The notes beneath the pieces are model-generated. The model was not told the origin of the DNA, searched no databases, and saw only the letters and a list, made by a program, of their open reading frames with translations. Both the position numbers and the translations under genes were made by a program. This document shows positions 11,792-21,488 of a stretch of 64,000 nucleotides of DNA, in pieces. Origin of the DNA: Metellina segmentata (lineage: Eukaryota; Arthropoda; Arachnida; Araneae; Tetragnathidae). Location of the stretch: the NCBI GenBank assembly GCA_947359465.1, contig OX375872.1:141495608-141559607 (forward strand). Reading direction: 5' to 3'. Each line of letters begins with the position of its first letter. The first letter of the stretch is position 1.

Positions 11792-12484
11792 CAACTGGGG
11801 GCGGGGCTAACCATAACGGCCAATGAGACTGAAATAAACCAAATATAAAATGATGTCTTCTTTTAAAGAGCTTCTTTTCGTGAAGCAACGGTGGCCTAAT
11901 GGCTAAAGTCTCTAACCTTCAGTTTGGCGTCGGCAGCGGAGGATGACTTCCCGAGTTCTCGAACCCAAATGGCGAAAGAATGTTTAGATCCTCCAAATTA
12001 TTAAAAAAAAATTCCAATTTAATTCCTTTTGATTCTAAATTACTTTTCCTAATTTTTAATACCCTTTTTATATTTTTCCAAGCTTCCGTTGATTTTACAT
12101 AAATAATCTAAGAACCACTCCTGAACTCACTACCAGCTGATATTTTTCCGCCCCTCTGCCGTCCCCTTTGCTTTAGGATGATGGTGTCGTATCCACCAGT
12201 GGTTTAGGACCATTCTGATGTAACAAAAAGCATACATAAAACACTAACTTATATAATTATTAACTTATATAATAAAAGGATACAATTTTCGGCTCCCACC
12301 TCTACCCAACCATAGCCATGAATCTGAAAAGAAAAGAAGAAAACAGAAAAATTATTTAACATGTTTCATTTATTACACTGCAAACAGGATCAGACAGGAT
12401 TTCAGTTGTCTTTAGCGTTGTGAAGGAGATTCCTATCCAGCGCTCGCGATCATTGGCCGTTACGGTTAGCCCCGCCCCCAGTTG
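11792..12484. mobile_element. TA-flanked MITE with 35-bp terminal inverted repeats
   Basis: Both ends start caactgggggcggggctaac and match over 35 bases with one mismatch; TA lies at each side (11790-11791, 12485-12486), as for Tc1/mariner insertion. No transposase inside. A tRNA-like segment sits at 11885-11972 ('gtggcctaatggctaaag' and 'gagttctcgaaccc'). Confidence 0.8.
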
Positions 12485-12513
12485 TAATAACTATGAGGGT
12501 TTGGAAAATCGCA

Positions 12514-12660
12514 TCCCGGACGTTGCCAATAAATAGCCCGCTGTGTTGTTTCAGTACGACGTTAATTAAATACCTACCTGTCCCATCGCCAATAGCAAGT
12601 TGTGTTGCTCCAGTGTAGTGTGACGTTAAAGAAATATACTTACCCTTTCATTTTAAAAGC
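12514..12660 (+). repeat. SINE family A 3' tails (split copy and a second tail)
   Basis: 'tcccggacgttgccaat' then 'agcccgctgtgttg' and 'acgacgttaattaaa', followed by another tail 'aatagcaagttgtgttgctc' ending near 12655. Confidence 0.7.
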
Positions 12661-12779
12661 TACGGTAGCCCGATTGGAAGAATAACGGATTAGCAAAGAA
12701 AGTCATTGGAAAACAACTGGCCAGATCTTGATCGCGTCATCAAAAAATTGATAATATCTGGATGAGAGAAAATTCAAAG

Positions 12780-13900
12780 ATGTTGTTTGACAGGAAATAA
12801 CGTTTTCTATAAATTTAAATGCATAAAATTCGTATAAGGGGCCGTCTTCATATTAAATTGGGCACTAACTTCATAATTTCCAATGGGAGCCTCCTATTTC
12901 TACACACAATTTCGAATCTATAAAAATTTAACTTCAGATATTAAATTTCATGTCATTTAGATCTTACCGTTTCGAAGTTATGAGTACAGAAAGATTGTAG
13001 ATTCTAATGTAAGTCAGTTTCTTAGGCTTTTATGGATAGCTTCCGAAATAATATTTGTATAGCGCTGATATTTTGTACCATGTTACTGCTAAACAAAATC
13101 CACTTAATATTTTATTTTAAAAATAGTTTTCTAGTATGCAATACTAATTATAAAATTGATGTTTGTGAAAACATGAATTCCAACCTTATTATATTTTAAT
13201 AGGAATCGATTTTGAAAGACTTTTAATATGACTATGAAAAATTTCAACTCATTCCTATAGTTAGTTTTTGCGCTGCATTAAATTTTTCCAATTGTTGCGA
13301 TTTTAGGGAGCAACTAAAAGTTTATAAAACGTCTGACAAACCTAGGATAGTAATTCTCGGATAATTTGCACTTGCATAGTTAATATAATAATGCAATTCT
13401 CAAATAGTTTGCACTTGCATAGTATATATGACTCTCCGATTGCTGAAAAGTACGTTTGAAATAGTGTTCAAATTATAAATTCGTGTAGCGAAAACTATAA
13501 TTAATCTCGTTTTACGAATAGCGTCTTTCTATGTGAAGATGACTTCTGAAATTGAAATTAACTTTAGCATTGAGAATCAAGGGATATATAGATGGTAAAG
13601 TCATGAAATTATATATTTATACTAATTTAACGATGCAGAATATGATTGTGGCATCAAAACATGGTGTTTCCATTGGAAATTTCGTTGTTTGTGCAATGTT
13701 TGACATGAAGACGTCCCTTTATGCAATAGTTTTGTATTTGAATTTGTAGAGGACGTAATTCCCTATTGAATGATACCTTTGAATTTGCTCTAGTATGAAT
13801 TGGACTCGAAATAAAGGAGGAGGTTCGGTTTTTTTTGCGTGACGTATATGTGAATAGTAAATAACCGTGCATTGAAAACACGGGTTTCGAATTCCTTAAT
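12780..13900. other. AT-rich stretch, nothing recognised
   Basis: No convincing gene or element. A 21-bp imperfect repeat 'ttgcacttgcatagt' occurs at 13365 and 13409. Confidence 0.5.
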
Positions 13901-13902
13901 TC

Positions 13903-14050
13903 ATGTACACGTTTACTTCGTGCTTTGAATATTCGATCTGCGCACTTTCAATCGCTGAATGCATGTACGTGTGCTTTGAATATTCGCTCTTACATTCACT
14001 CGCTGAGTGCATGTACACATGCTCTGAATATTCGCTCTTCTCATTTGCAG
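13903..14050. repeat. Three-copy tandem repeat, unit ~45-60 bp
   Basis: Each unit has 'catgtac.c', 'gctttgaatattcg' and 'ctcgctgagtg'-like blocks; the units vary in length and end at 'ctcatttgcag'. Confidence 0.7.
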
Positions 14051-14514
14051 GAGTGCAATTAAATTATAAAATTCGCTCACTTGTCCTCGAAAGTTGGTAA
14101 CTAGAGCTTGAAAGATTATTTTGTCTGAAGACAGCCCAGCTATTTTTTATGCAGAGGTAAAGGATCTATTCCTGGAGCATTTTTTTTCAAAATATCCTTT
14201 ATCGAAGTTGGGTTAATCAGCGGTTGCGATCTGTTGTCATCTGTGGTAGGTGTACAACGTATTGTCAGTTTCATAGTTACTGGATTCTATTGCGGTAACA
14301 AAAGCAAGTGCGCTTTCATTTCCCTTTGATTTGTTAGAACAATGCCGCGTAATCTGTCTACGCGATACAAGTTCCTGACTACCTCCAGGAGTTTTACTCC
14401 TAGAAACAAGGAGTTTCAATTTGATATTGATCTTATTCAATTTAGTGTTTTAAATTCTCAATAGGTTACTAAGCCTCCACGTATTACAGTAGACTCGGTT
14501 TATTGATAGCCTTG

Positions 14515-14734
14515 ATTTAAACTCGATGGTTGTCTTGACGAAGTATCGCGTTAGTAGAGAAGTATTGACCACGTCTTGATGGACAAGATATCTCGCCCAG
14601 AAAAAAAAAATTATTATCAGGTATTGATCTCGACATCATCAAAAATCGACAATATCTTGAGATGCCTCGTCATTATCAAAATTGATCAGATCATGATGAA
14701 CGAGATATCTCGTCGAAAACAACTTGGAGGGTTA
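14515..14734. mobile_element. TTAA MITE family 1
   Basis: Left TTAA-type end at 14515 ('ttaaactcgatggttgtc'), right end acttggagggttaa at 14721-14734. Internal 'gatatctcg' palindromes and 'atcatgatgaacgag' blocks as in other copies. Confidence 0.6.
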
Positions 14735-15190
14735 ACGACTCGATCCCATATAGACCAATTGAGAAGGCCACGGCAATTCCATAGTTACAATACCATTTTA
14801 TGATTCATGTAACGACGTCGGAAATTTAAAAATCTTGTTACTGCAACCTTCGGTTGGCGGTGTCTCTTCAGTCCTTGAGGCGATTTGGGTTTCATTTGGG
14901 GTTGTTTTCAGAAGCGATTTGGCGATTTTCGAGTTCCGCCGAAATGCCACCAACGTGTCATTTCAATGGAGACCTGACTACTCTTTACCACTCAGCTAGC
15001 GTTGCTTCCTATATCAAAGACTAATCGCTCAGTGTTGTCCATTGAGACGAAGAATAAAATCTATAAGTGCGTCAATAAAAAACGAAGAATTGAAGACTTT
15101 CGAAAACGTGAATTCATAAAAGCACTCTCTTTACCACAAAAAGAACAGGGACACCAGTCATCAGTACGTCGCATTAAATTGATTTCCTTT

Positions 15191-15618
15191 TAAACTTCAG
15201 TGTTAAACCCTCCATGTCCTTTATCTCGTCAGTGTTTGGCGCAGTTTGGCCTAGTTTGGCCAGACCTAGCCCTTGCGCCATAAGAAACCAACCAGCCTCC
15301 GTCTCACTCTCGCCTACCCTTCAGCGTTTTGCTTTTGCTTCCTCCCTTATTGTGTTGTCTGTCTTGTGTTTGGCCAAATATGGCCATGCGTCATAAAACC
15401 ACGTAGACAACCATTTTCCATCTCCATCAAAATGCGACTAATTTTGCTAATAATAAGATCTCGTCAACAAGGTATTGCCAATTTTTTTGTGATGACGAAA
15501 TCAAGATCTGGTCAGTTTTCTTTAAATTACATTTCTAAAATCTCGTCCATCAAGAAAGATATGGTCATTTTTGAAAACGACGAGATACCACCTCCAGACA
15601 ACCACCAGGAAAATTAAC
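15191..15618. mobile_element. TTAA MITE family 1 carrying SINE-B tails
   Basis: Left 'ttaaaccctccatg' (15203), right 'accaccaggaaaattaa' (15601-15617). The interior from about 15225 to 15405 is two SINE-B 3' parts; MITE sequence resumes at about 15410 with catcaagatct-like blocks. Confidence 0.6.
15225..15408 (+). repeat. Two SINE family B 3' parts
   Basis: 'tttggcgcagtttggcctag' with 'cccttgcgccataagaaacc', then a second 'gtgtttggccaaatatggcc' with 'gcgtcataaaacc'. Confidence 0.7.
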
Positions 15619-15714
15619 TTTAGTTATTATGCTTTGAACTTTTATTACACTATTCTAATTAAGTAAATAGAGTAATTTCTTAAGTGTCTTGGTGATTTTT
15701 TTTTCTTAAATTTG

Positions 15715-15716
<2 letters not shown>

Positions 15717-15779
<63 letters not shown>
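15717..15779. repeat. (AT)n microsatellite
   Basis: About 31 AT units directly abutting the terminal repeat of the Tc1 element; the TA target site probably lay in it. Confidence 0.97.
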
Positions 15780-15780
<1 letters not shown>

Positions 15781-15847
15781 TATCTACTAACAAATAATTG
15801 GACACCTGTGATAGCAAAAGAAAACTAAGTTTATTCACCTTCAATAG

Positions 15848-17320
15848 TTGATGGAGCCACCACGAGCGGCTATTACAGCTGCCACCCTCCGGGTCATACT
15901 CCCAACCAGTCCTTGTGTCACGGCTCGCGGTATGTTCCGCCACTCGGCTTGGAGAAGACAGGTCAGTTCAGTCACTGATATCGGACGGCGCGGGCCCCTT
16001 CAGTCGACGCTCCAACTCGCCCCAGAGGTGCTAGATAGGATTAAGGTCCGGGCTCTGCAAAGGCCAGTCCATTCGATACCCCGTTGTCATCATACCAAGT
16101 CATGGTGGACCTCCCAACATGACAGGTGGCATTATCATCCTGAAAGTAACATTGGTCCACCCCGTAAAACTGCCACAACGTAGGAAGCGCATAGTCATCC
16201 AAAATAGTGCAGTAGGTCTCGGAATTAAGTCTACCTGGAATTGCGCCCAAGGGTCCCGTGCCATACCAGGAGAAACACCCCCACAGCGTAACTCTACCCC
16301 CGTCGAACTTCACAGTTGGCGCCATACAGTCCGGCAGGAGGCGTTCTCCAGGCCAAACGCAGACCCTGCCATCCGAACGGTAGAGGGTGAACCTCGATTC
16401 GTCGCTCCAGAGAACCTGTTTACACTGTTCAACGGTCCACTGTCGACGTTATTTGCACCACGTTAGCCGAGCAGCGCTATTGAACTTGGTGATCATCGGC
16501 TTGTGGGCGGCAGCCCGTCCATGAAACCCGACCAGATGGGCTTTCTTATGGATGGTATTCATCGAAACACTCCCGGATGCCTGTTGGAACTCCTCGCAGA
16601 TGTGGGCCTTCGGTTTGATACAGTTCTTCCAAATTTCTCTAGCCAGCACCCGTTAGAGTGCCTATATAATAAGAGTGGCGACAAGGAGCCCAATGCGCAT
16701 GCGCGGCAGCCATTTTTCTACCAGAATCGTCTCAAAGCAGGTTGCTGGGCGAATTAATATATCATTTCAGGAAGAACAAAGAGCATATGATTATTATAAT
16801 ATGGATACATTCAGTATAAATGAATCATATAAACGCTCAATTACATGCGTAATTGATGAGATGGATTGCACAACGCTCTAACTTAGATTGCGGGAAACAC
16901 CATGCTGTTCAAAAAAAGCTATTTATTTAAAAAGTCTTCAGATTTATACTGACAAAACACTAAAATAATAATAAATAAACATTCTAGAACACAAAATGGA
17001 ACATGAATAAGCTATATTTTCTTATTAATTTAATATACACGCGTTTTTCTCGAACACACAAAAAGCTCCCATGTTAAGTCTACGGGAGCTAGGAAAAGAC
17101 CGCCTCTGGCGGTAAAAAAGGTCTCTAAGCCAATCAGAAAGTGTTTCCCGTATGTCGCCACTCTTATTATATAGGCACTCTAGCACCCGTCGGTCTCAAA
17201 CACCCAGTTTTATGGATGCCGGGTTGGGCACATTCTGACAGCCTCTCTTCTTCCAACTTGCCAATCACGTAGGCCGTTGTCGATTTGGGGTACTGCTAAT
17301 GGAGATGTCGCGTATAGATC
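15848..17320 (-). pseudogene. Tc1-like transposase, broken
   Basis: Minus-strand pieces in order: a helix-turn-helix-side piece with GFHGRAAAHKPMITK (16449-16649), LTWCK, then GGRVTLWGCFSWYGTGPLGA (16325-16041) and CYFQDDNATCHVGRST, the second catalytic Asp region. The end reads RNIPRAVTQGLVGSMTRRV to about 15850. Frameshifts separate the pieces and the N-terminal part is interrupted by the nested MITE. Confidence 0.85.
16654..17182. mobile_element. hAT-type MITE nested in the Tc1 element
   Basis: 529 bp with near-perfect 30-bp inverted ends (tagagtgcctatataataag at both) and a perfect 8-bp target duplication gcacccgt (16646-16653 and 17183-17190). Removing it with one duplication copy rejoins the Tc1 sequence. 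The TAGAG end fits the hAT end pattern. Confidence 0.9.
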
Positions 17321-17499
17321 CGCTACTTCTGTGATACCCGACGATTACATCTTTCTCACAATCAGAGTTCAGAACTGCGTGGCATCTTGCGTTGTTGTTT
17401 CTCACACGATATTTAACGACGGCGCCCGTGACGTGCATCAGGACAGCAGATATCGTCGAGTGCAGGGGGTGTCGAATTATTTGTTGGTAAATAGTGTGT

Positions 17500-17990
17500 A
17501 TAAGATGAAAATCGGCATTCACCTCCCACTTCCACAAGAATCAGAAAAGGATGTTCGATTACCGAACATTACATATAACGAACGTACCTGAAGCGAAAGT
17601 CCCCTCCCCAACAGGTACAAGAGGTGTTTTTTCCGTCGTAAAACGGTATAAGCTGTCGCATGCGTGTCGTGGTAACAGAAACATAGTACCATCAATCATG
17701 TATTTATCACCATTTATGCGCGTACAGCAAACACATCGCGTCGTCACAAAACGACACAGCTAAAGAAATCGCGGTACAGCTGCATTGTATGCCTCGCTTG
17801 GTGGCAACGCTCTTGGCGCAATTCTTACAAAAAATCATTTTTTTACAACGGAAATTAACCAACGTGAAAAAATTGCCGCTTGCCGAGGTTACCATAAAAA
17901 CCGGAATAACTAATAAAGATGGGTTGCCTTCACCTGCCATAACTCGCTACTAATAATAGTTTGTCTCCAGCTGTTTCTTCTCACTTTTAT
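17500..17990. other. No feature recognised
   Basis: Mixed composition. No family or terminal repeat identified. Confidence 0.45.
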
Positions 17991-17994
17991 TTTT

Positions 17995-18115
17995 GTTTGG
18001 GTGCAGTAGACCAAGTTGGCAGAGTCGCGAATAAGCAACCGGAATGTCGCGAGTTCGAAACTCGATCCAACCAAAGACCGTCGCGAACGTTAAATCTGCC
18101 GTGGCCTTAAATATA
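17995..18115 (+). repeat. SINE family A 5' fragment
   Basis: tRNA-like head 'accaagttggcagagt', 'gcgagttcgaaactc' (B box, one change) and 'ccaaagaccgtcg', ending in 'ctgccgtggccttaaa'. Confidence 0.7.
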
Positions 18116-18311
18116 GCTCTCCCGCGACAACAATACGACAAAATATGAACTATTAACGGACGGTGCTTGTACGGTCAGTGTAAAACTCAATCAAACTAGA
18201 TTTGTGAGCGGAACCTTTTATTCGAAATGTAAATAATTTTACTGTACATATATACATAATTTGCAAATGATTAATTGAAGTGATACTTAACAGTTTATGC
18301 CTGTCACCATT

Positions 18312-19013
18312 ATACAGGGTAATTTAAAATGAATTATCCGATTTCAACATTCTATATTTTCATAAATAAACGACACAGAATGATAAGTAATCTATGAATA
18401 CAAAGGAAAATATGGAAGTTTATTTTACAAGTGTTCGATATAACTTCCTTTAGTTACATGTATAATGTCAAGACGGTATGTAAATTCCTACCAAACACAT
18501 TGTAAAGTGTCAGTGGTAATTGATTGCACAGCAGCAGAAATCCGTTGTTTAAATTCACATAAATTTGTGGGTAATTATGGCACATACACTTTATCTTTTA
18601 CAAGCCCCCAAAGGAAGAAATCGTATGGGGTCATATCAAGTGACCTAGGTGGCCAGCTTTTTAACATCAAGGAACTGATCCACCGCGGCCGAGGTAGCTC
18701 CGTGTTAAGGAAACGACAGACCTCTGTAGCCCAGTGTGGTGGTGCCCCATCTTGTTGGAAAACGAAGTTGGAGAGATCTTCCTTTATCTGTGGGAAAAAC
18801 CAGATTTGCAACATCCAGTTAGGTACTGCCAGTGACTGTTTTTTCCGAAAAAAAAATGGTAGATAAATCTTTGATACATATCGCGCCATCTTCAGAATAT
18901 AAAATTTCCATATTTTTCCTTTTGTATTCATGTGTTACTCATCATTCTGTGTTGTTTAATTTTGAAAATATGGAATTTCGAAATCGGATGATTCATTTTG
19001 AATAACCCTGTAT
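18312..19013 (-). mobile_element. Mariner-like element with long terminal inverted repeats
   Basis: Starts TA-tacagggtaatttaaa and ends in the inverted match ...ttcaaaataaccctgta-TA type sequence (right end 18990-19013). The two ends remain alignable for over 100 bp. At about 700 bp it is too short for a full transposase. Confidence 0.8.
18575..18931 (-). pseudogene. Mariner-like transposase C-terminal fragment
   Basis: Open frame of about 118 residues. VFQQDGAPPHWATEVCRFLN carries the second catalytic Asp, and SWPPRSLDMTPYDFFLWGLV the third acidic residue region, followed by KDKVYVP. The N-terminal DNA-binding half is absent. The first residues are encoded by the terminal repeat itself. Confidence 0.88.
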
Positions 19014-19210
19014 AATAAAACTCCAATTTTTCATAGGTTTTCAAGTTGTAATTGTTCTGTTGTCATCTTGCGTAACCACATCATACAGGATAAAATTTAT
19101 TCTAAATTGTGTACAAGACTTGTGAGAGCCCCAAAGAAAAACAATACCATACGCTCATTGTATGTTTGGAAGATTAATTTTGCAACCACCTTTCGTATAA
19201 CATTACACAT

Positions 19211-19353
19211 TTAACCTTTTGAGTACGGCTATATGTATAACTGGAGCCATTCTTATAACTTTCAATGTACAACTGCTGTACTGAACGTAGTCTAAATTCC
19301 TTCTTGGCGCGATCAAGGTACAGTTGCTGTACCGGCCGTAGTCTAAAGGTTAA
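19211..19353. mobile_element. 143-bp TTAA MITE family 2
   Basis: TTAA at both ends; ends ccttttgagtacggc and inverted cctttagactacggc (12 of 15 match). Internal 'gtacaactgctgtactgaac' block is shared with 2096-2179. Confidence 0.7.
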
Positions 19354-19730
19354 CTTTAAAATCAAACCATTGATTTATAGATTTAATAATAAGAGTTTTG
19401 TTATCAATACTGTAGATTGCAAACTTTTTTGAACTTTAGAATTCAAGTTCATTTTAAAGTTAAATTTAAAACGCCATACAATAGTCGACAACGTTATTTG
19501 ATATGATTAAAGCAGATGGTGTAAGGAACACTTTTTCGCGAGTATGACTTTAATCTCGTAGATTACAATAAGTGCCTTATCGAATTGTTTGTTCAGTATC
19601 GGCTCAAGTACATAGATTTGTAATTAAAACACATGTGCTCAAGATAATGACACTTGGCTTGTTTAGCTTTTTATTCTGAATATTTTTCTACGGTTTGGGT
19701 GAAATGAATAGAAAGTCCGAGCGGTGCTTA
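19354..19730. other. AT-rich, nothing recognised
   Basis: No coding or repeat signal identified. Confidence 0.5.
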
Positions 19731-19732
19731 TG

Positions 19733-19925
19733 GGAGCCACCGTGGCAGAGTTTTTTTCCGCTGCCCTAGCAACGTGTCAGATGCATTCCTCCCTGTGAAT
19801 ATTTCTCTCTTCTGTGTCAGTAAAACTTTTGTTGTGTGTGTTTATTAGTTGATATTGTATGTCTTTAGTGTCTGGAGCAGCAGGGCCAACTATGACCCTT
19901 GCGCCATAAAACCCCCAAACCAACC
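19733..19925 (+). repeat. SINE family B copy
   Basis: Head 'agccaccgtggcagag' (A-box-like), a T-rich middle, then 'ggccaactatgacccttgcg' and 'ccataaaaccc'. Confidence 0.6.
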
Positions 19926-19999
19926 TGCGAATCATAGACGGATCTGGCTCGATTCATTACCCATAATGTATTTCTCTTTGGCGTCATTATAACTTTCTT

Positions 20000-20168
20000 T
20001 GTAGGACCACGATAGCCCAGTTGGAAAAGTAACTTTCAGGCCAACGTGAGGACATTTGAGGCCACGACCGACCTAATGTGCACCAGACCCCGTGTACATG
20101 GTGGTCTTTGGCTGGACCTTGTTTCGTACTCGCAACCCTCGGTTGCTAATCCGTTGCTGTTCCAAATA
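20000..20168 (-). repeat. SINE family A, rearranged copy
   Basis: A plus-strand head scrap ('gatagcccagttggaaaagt', 20010-20029) meets a minus-strand head (20035-20168) containing the complement of 'agcaacggattagcaaccga'. This is an inverted junction of two copies. Confidence 0.6.
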
Positions 20169-20247
20169 GGAGAGAAATATGAGAGGAAATAGTTAATACA
20201 TTTTCATTTCAAATATCTAAAGTAGTTCTACCATGATAAAGCCTCCT

Positions 20248-20442
20248 TAAACCTCCTAGTGGTTGTCTCGACGAGGAACATTGTCATTAGAAAAATATTG
20301 ACTATATCTTGATGAACGAGATATCTCGTCATTAGATCAGATTTTCAACTTATCGCTATCGAAAAATAGGCAATGTCTTGACGAGTAGCACGAAAGATCG
20401 TGATGGACGAGATATCTCGTCGAAACCACTTGGAGGGTTAGC
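20248..20442. mobile_element. TTAA MITE family 1, near-complete
   Basis: Left 'ttaaacctcctagtggttgt' (20248), right 'aaccacttggagggtta' (20424-20440). The palindromic motif gagatatctcgtc occurs at about 20319 and 20411. Confidence 0.7.
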
Positions 20443-20444
20443 GT

Positions 20445-21195
20445 TAATGGCGCCGAATTAGCTTTAGTGCAGCAAAATATGACCGTAGAGAAACAAAATC
20501 CAACCAATCCATAATGTTATCTCATCTACAACACGGACCCATTAGTGGAAGTTTTATCTTTTTATCGGTTCCAGAAGTGGCTGAGATGAGCAAAAATGTT
20601 TTTGCAGGTTCGATGAATAGGTTTAGAAGATGACATAATTTATATTTAATTCGGCTCAATTCTACAAAACGTTAAAATGAAATTTTATGATACAATTATC
20701 TGCATATTTTCTTTAGTTTACCGCTCTACTTCTGCTTTTTGAAACGGAAGGCTAATTAGACCCAGGTTAACCAAACATTTTAGAAGAAAAAAAATTACAA
20801 ATCCTATACGGCTAAGTATATTTAGGCTATTAACTGTTTATCGTTTCAACAGGCTGAGTTCGAATCCCGGGTTTACATGGATGTGCGTATTGATTCAGGC
20901 TGTAGGTCACATAGAAATGTGTTTTTCCCAGAAGCCTACTTTTTATAACAAATTTGATTGAAAAGTGCGCCAATACCAGAATATATTGGCGAAAGCTGAG
21001 CCAACAAATAAATGAAAGCTATAAATTCGAAACCACATACCTTTACAACAAGCTTCTAACCCTTACTCCACACCAACACCTACATATAAAGCCACTTGAA
21101 GCGGAGAATAAATGTTGAGGCGCAGCTCTTCCCGCGCAAACGCGTGACTCTCTATTGTTACATCACTCCACACCACGCGCTGCCGCGAGACGATG
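20445..21195. other. No gene; isolated tRNA-like B box
   Basis: AT-rich sequence. 'gagttcgaatcccggg' at about 20853-20868 is a good polymerase III B box but I see no cloverleaf or A box of a tRNA, so it is probably an old SINE piece. Confidence 0.45.
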
Positions 21196-21201
21196 TTAAT
21201 A

Positions 21202-21405
21202 AGTGGCCCTCGTGGCTCAGTATTTGCCCACTTGACTACCAACCTGTGAGCTATAGGTGACGCTGGCTCTACTCCTGCAATTTAACCTAGGTGTCTTTAT
21301 TAATAAAACCGACGACTGACTCAAAAATACTCTCTTTGAGTGCATGACGTTTCCTATGTTTATTGCAGCTTAACCAAATATGGCCTTTGAGTCATGAAAC
21401 AACCA
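21202..21405 (+). repeat. SINE family B, near full length
   Basis: tRNA-like head 'tggccctcgtggctcagtat' (A box), 'gacgctggctctactcctgc' (eroded B box), then the family middle and 3' part 'aaccaaatatggcctttgag' with 'tcatgaaacaacc'. Confidence 0.7.
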
Positions 21406-21488
21406 AACACTACTTCTATTCAAATAAGTAACAGGATCCCAACATCAGGACAAACTTAAAACTGATTGCTAGACTTGATACTTGAGTG

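Larger units (their letters stand above)
10089..12513. mobile_element. Composite insertion with 9-bp target duplication
   Basis: Begins ctattttccaaaccctcat and ends with its inverted match (19 exact bases, 10091-10109 versus 12491-12509). It is flanked by tcccggacg on both sides (10080-10088, 12514-12522) and lies exactly inside a SINE. Contents: truncated LINE, then a TA-flanked MITE. The superfamily is unclear. Confidence 0.6.
15780..17500 (-). mobile_element. Tc1-like transposon with a nested hAT MITE
   Basis: Terminal inverted repeats of about 30 bp ('ccaacaaataattcgacacc' at the right, reversed; 'ctaacaaataattggacacc' at 15786-15805). The transposase remnant is on the minus strand. Removing the nested 16654-17182 element leaves about 1.2 kb, usual for this family. 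Confidence 0.85.

Noticed and set aside
15680..15943. Open frame with Tyr-Ile run next to a Tc1 end
   Set aside because: Mostly (AT)n plus the transposon's terminal region; the readable C-terminal transposase residues are covered by the Tc1 entry.
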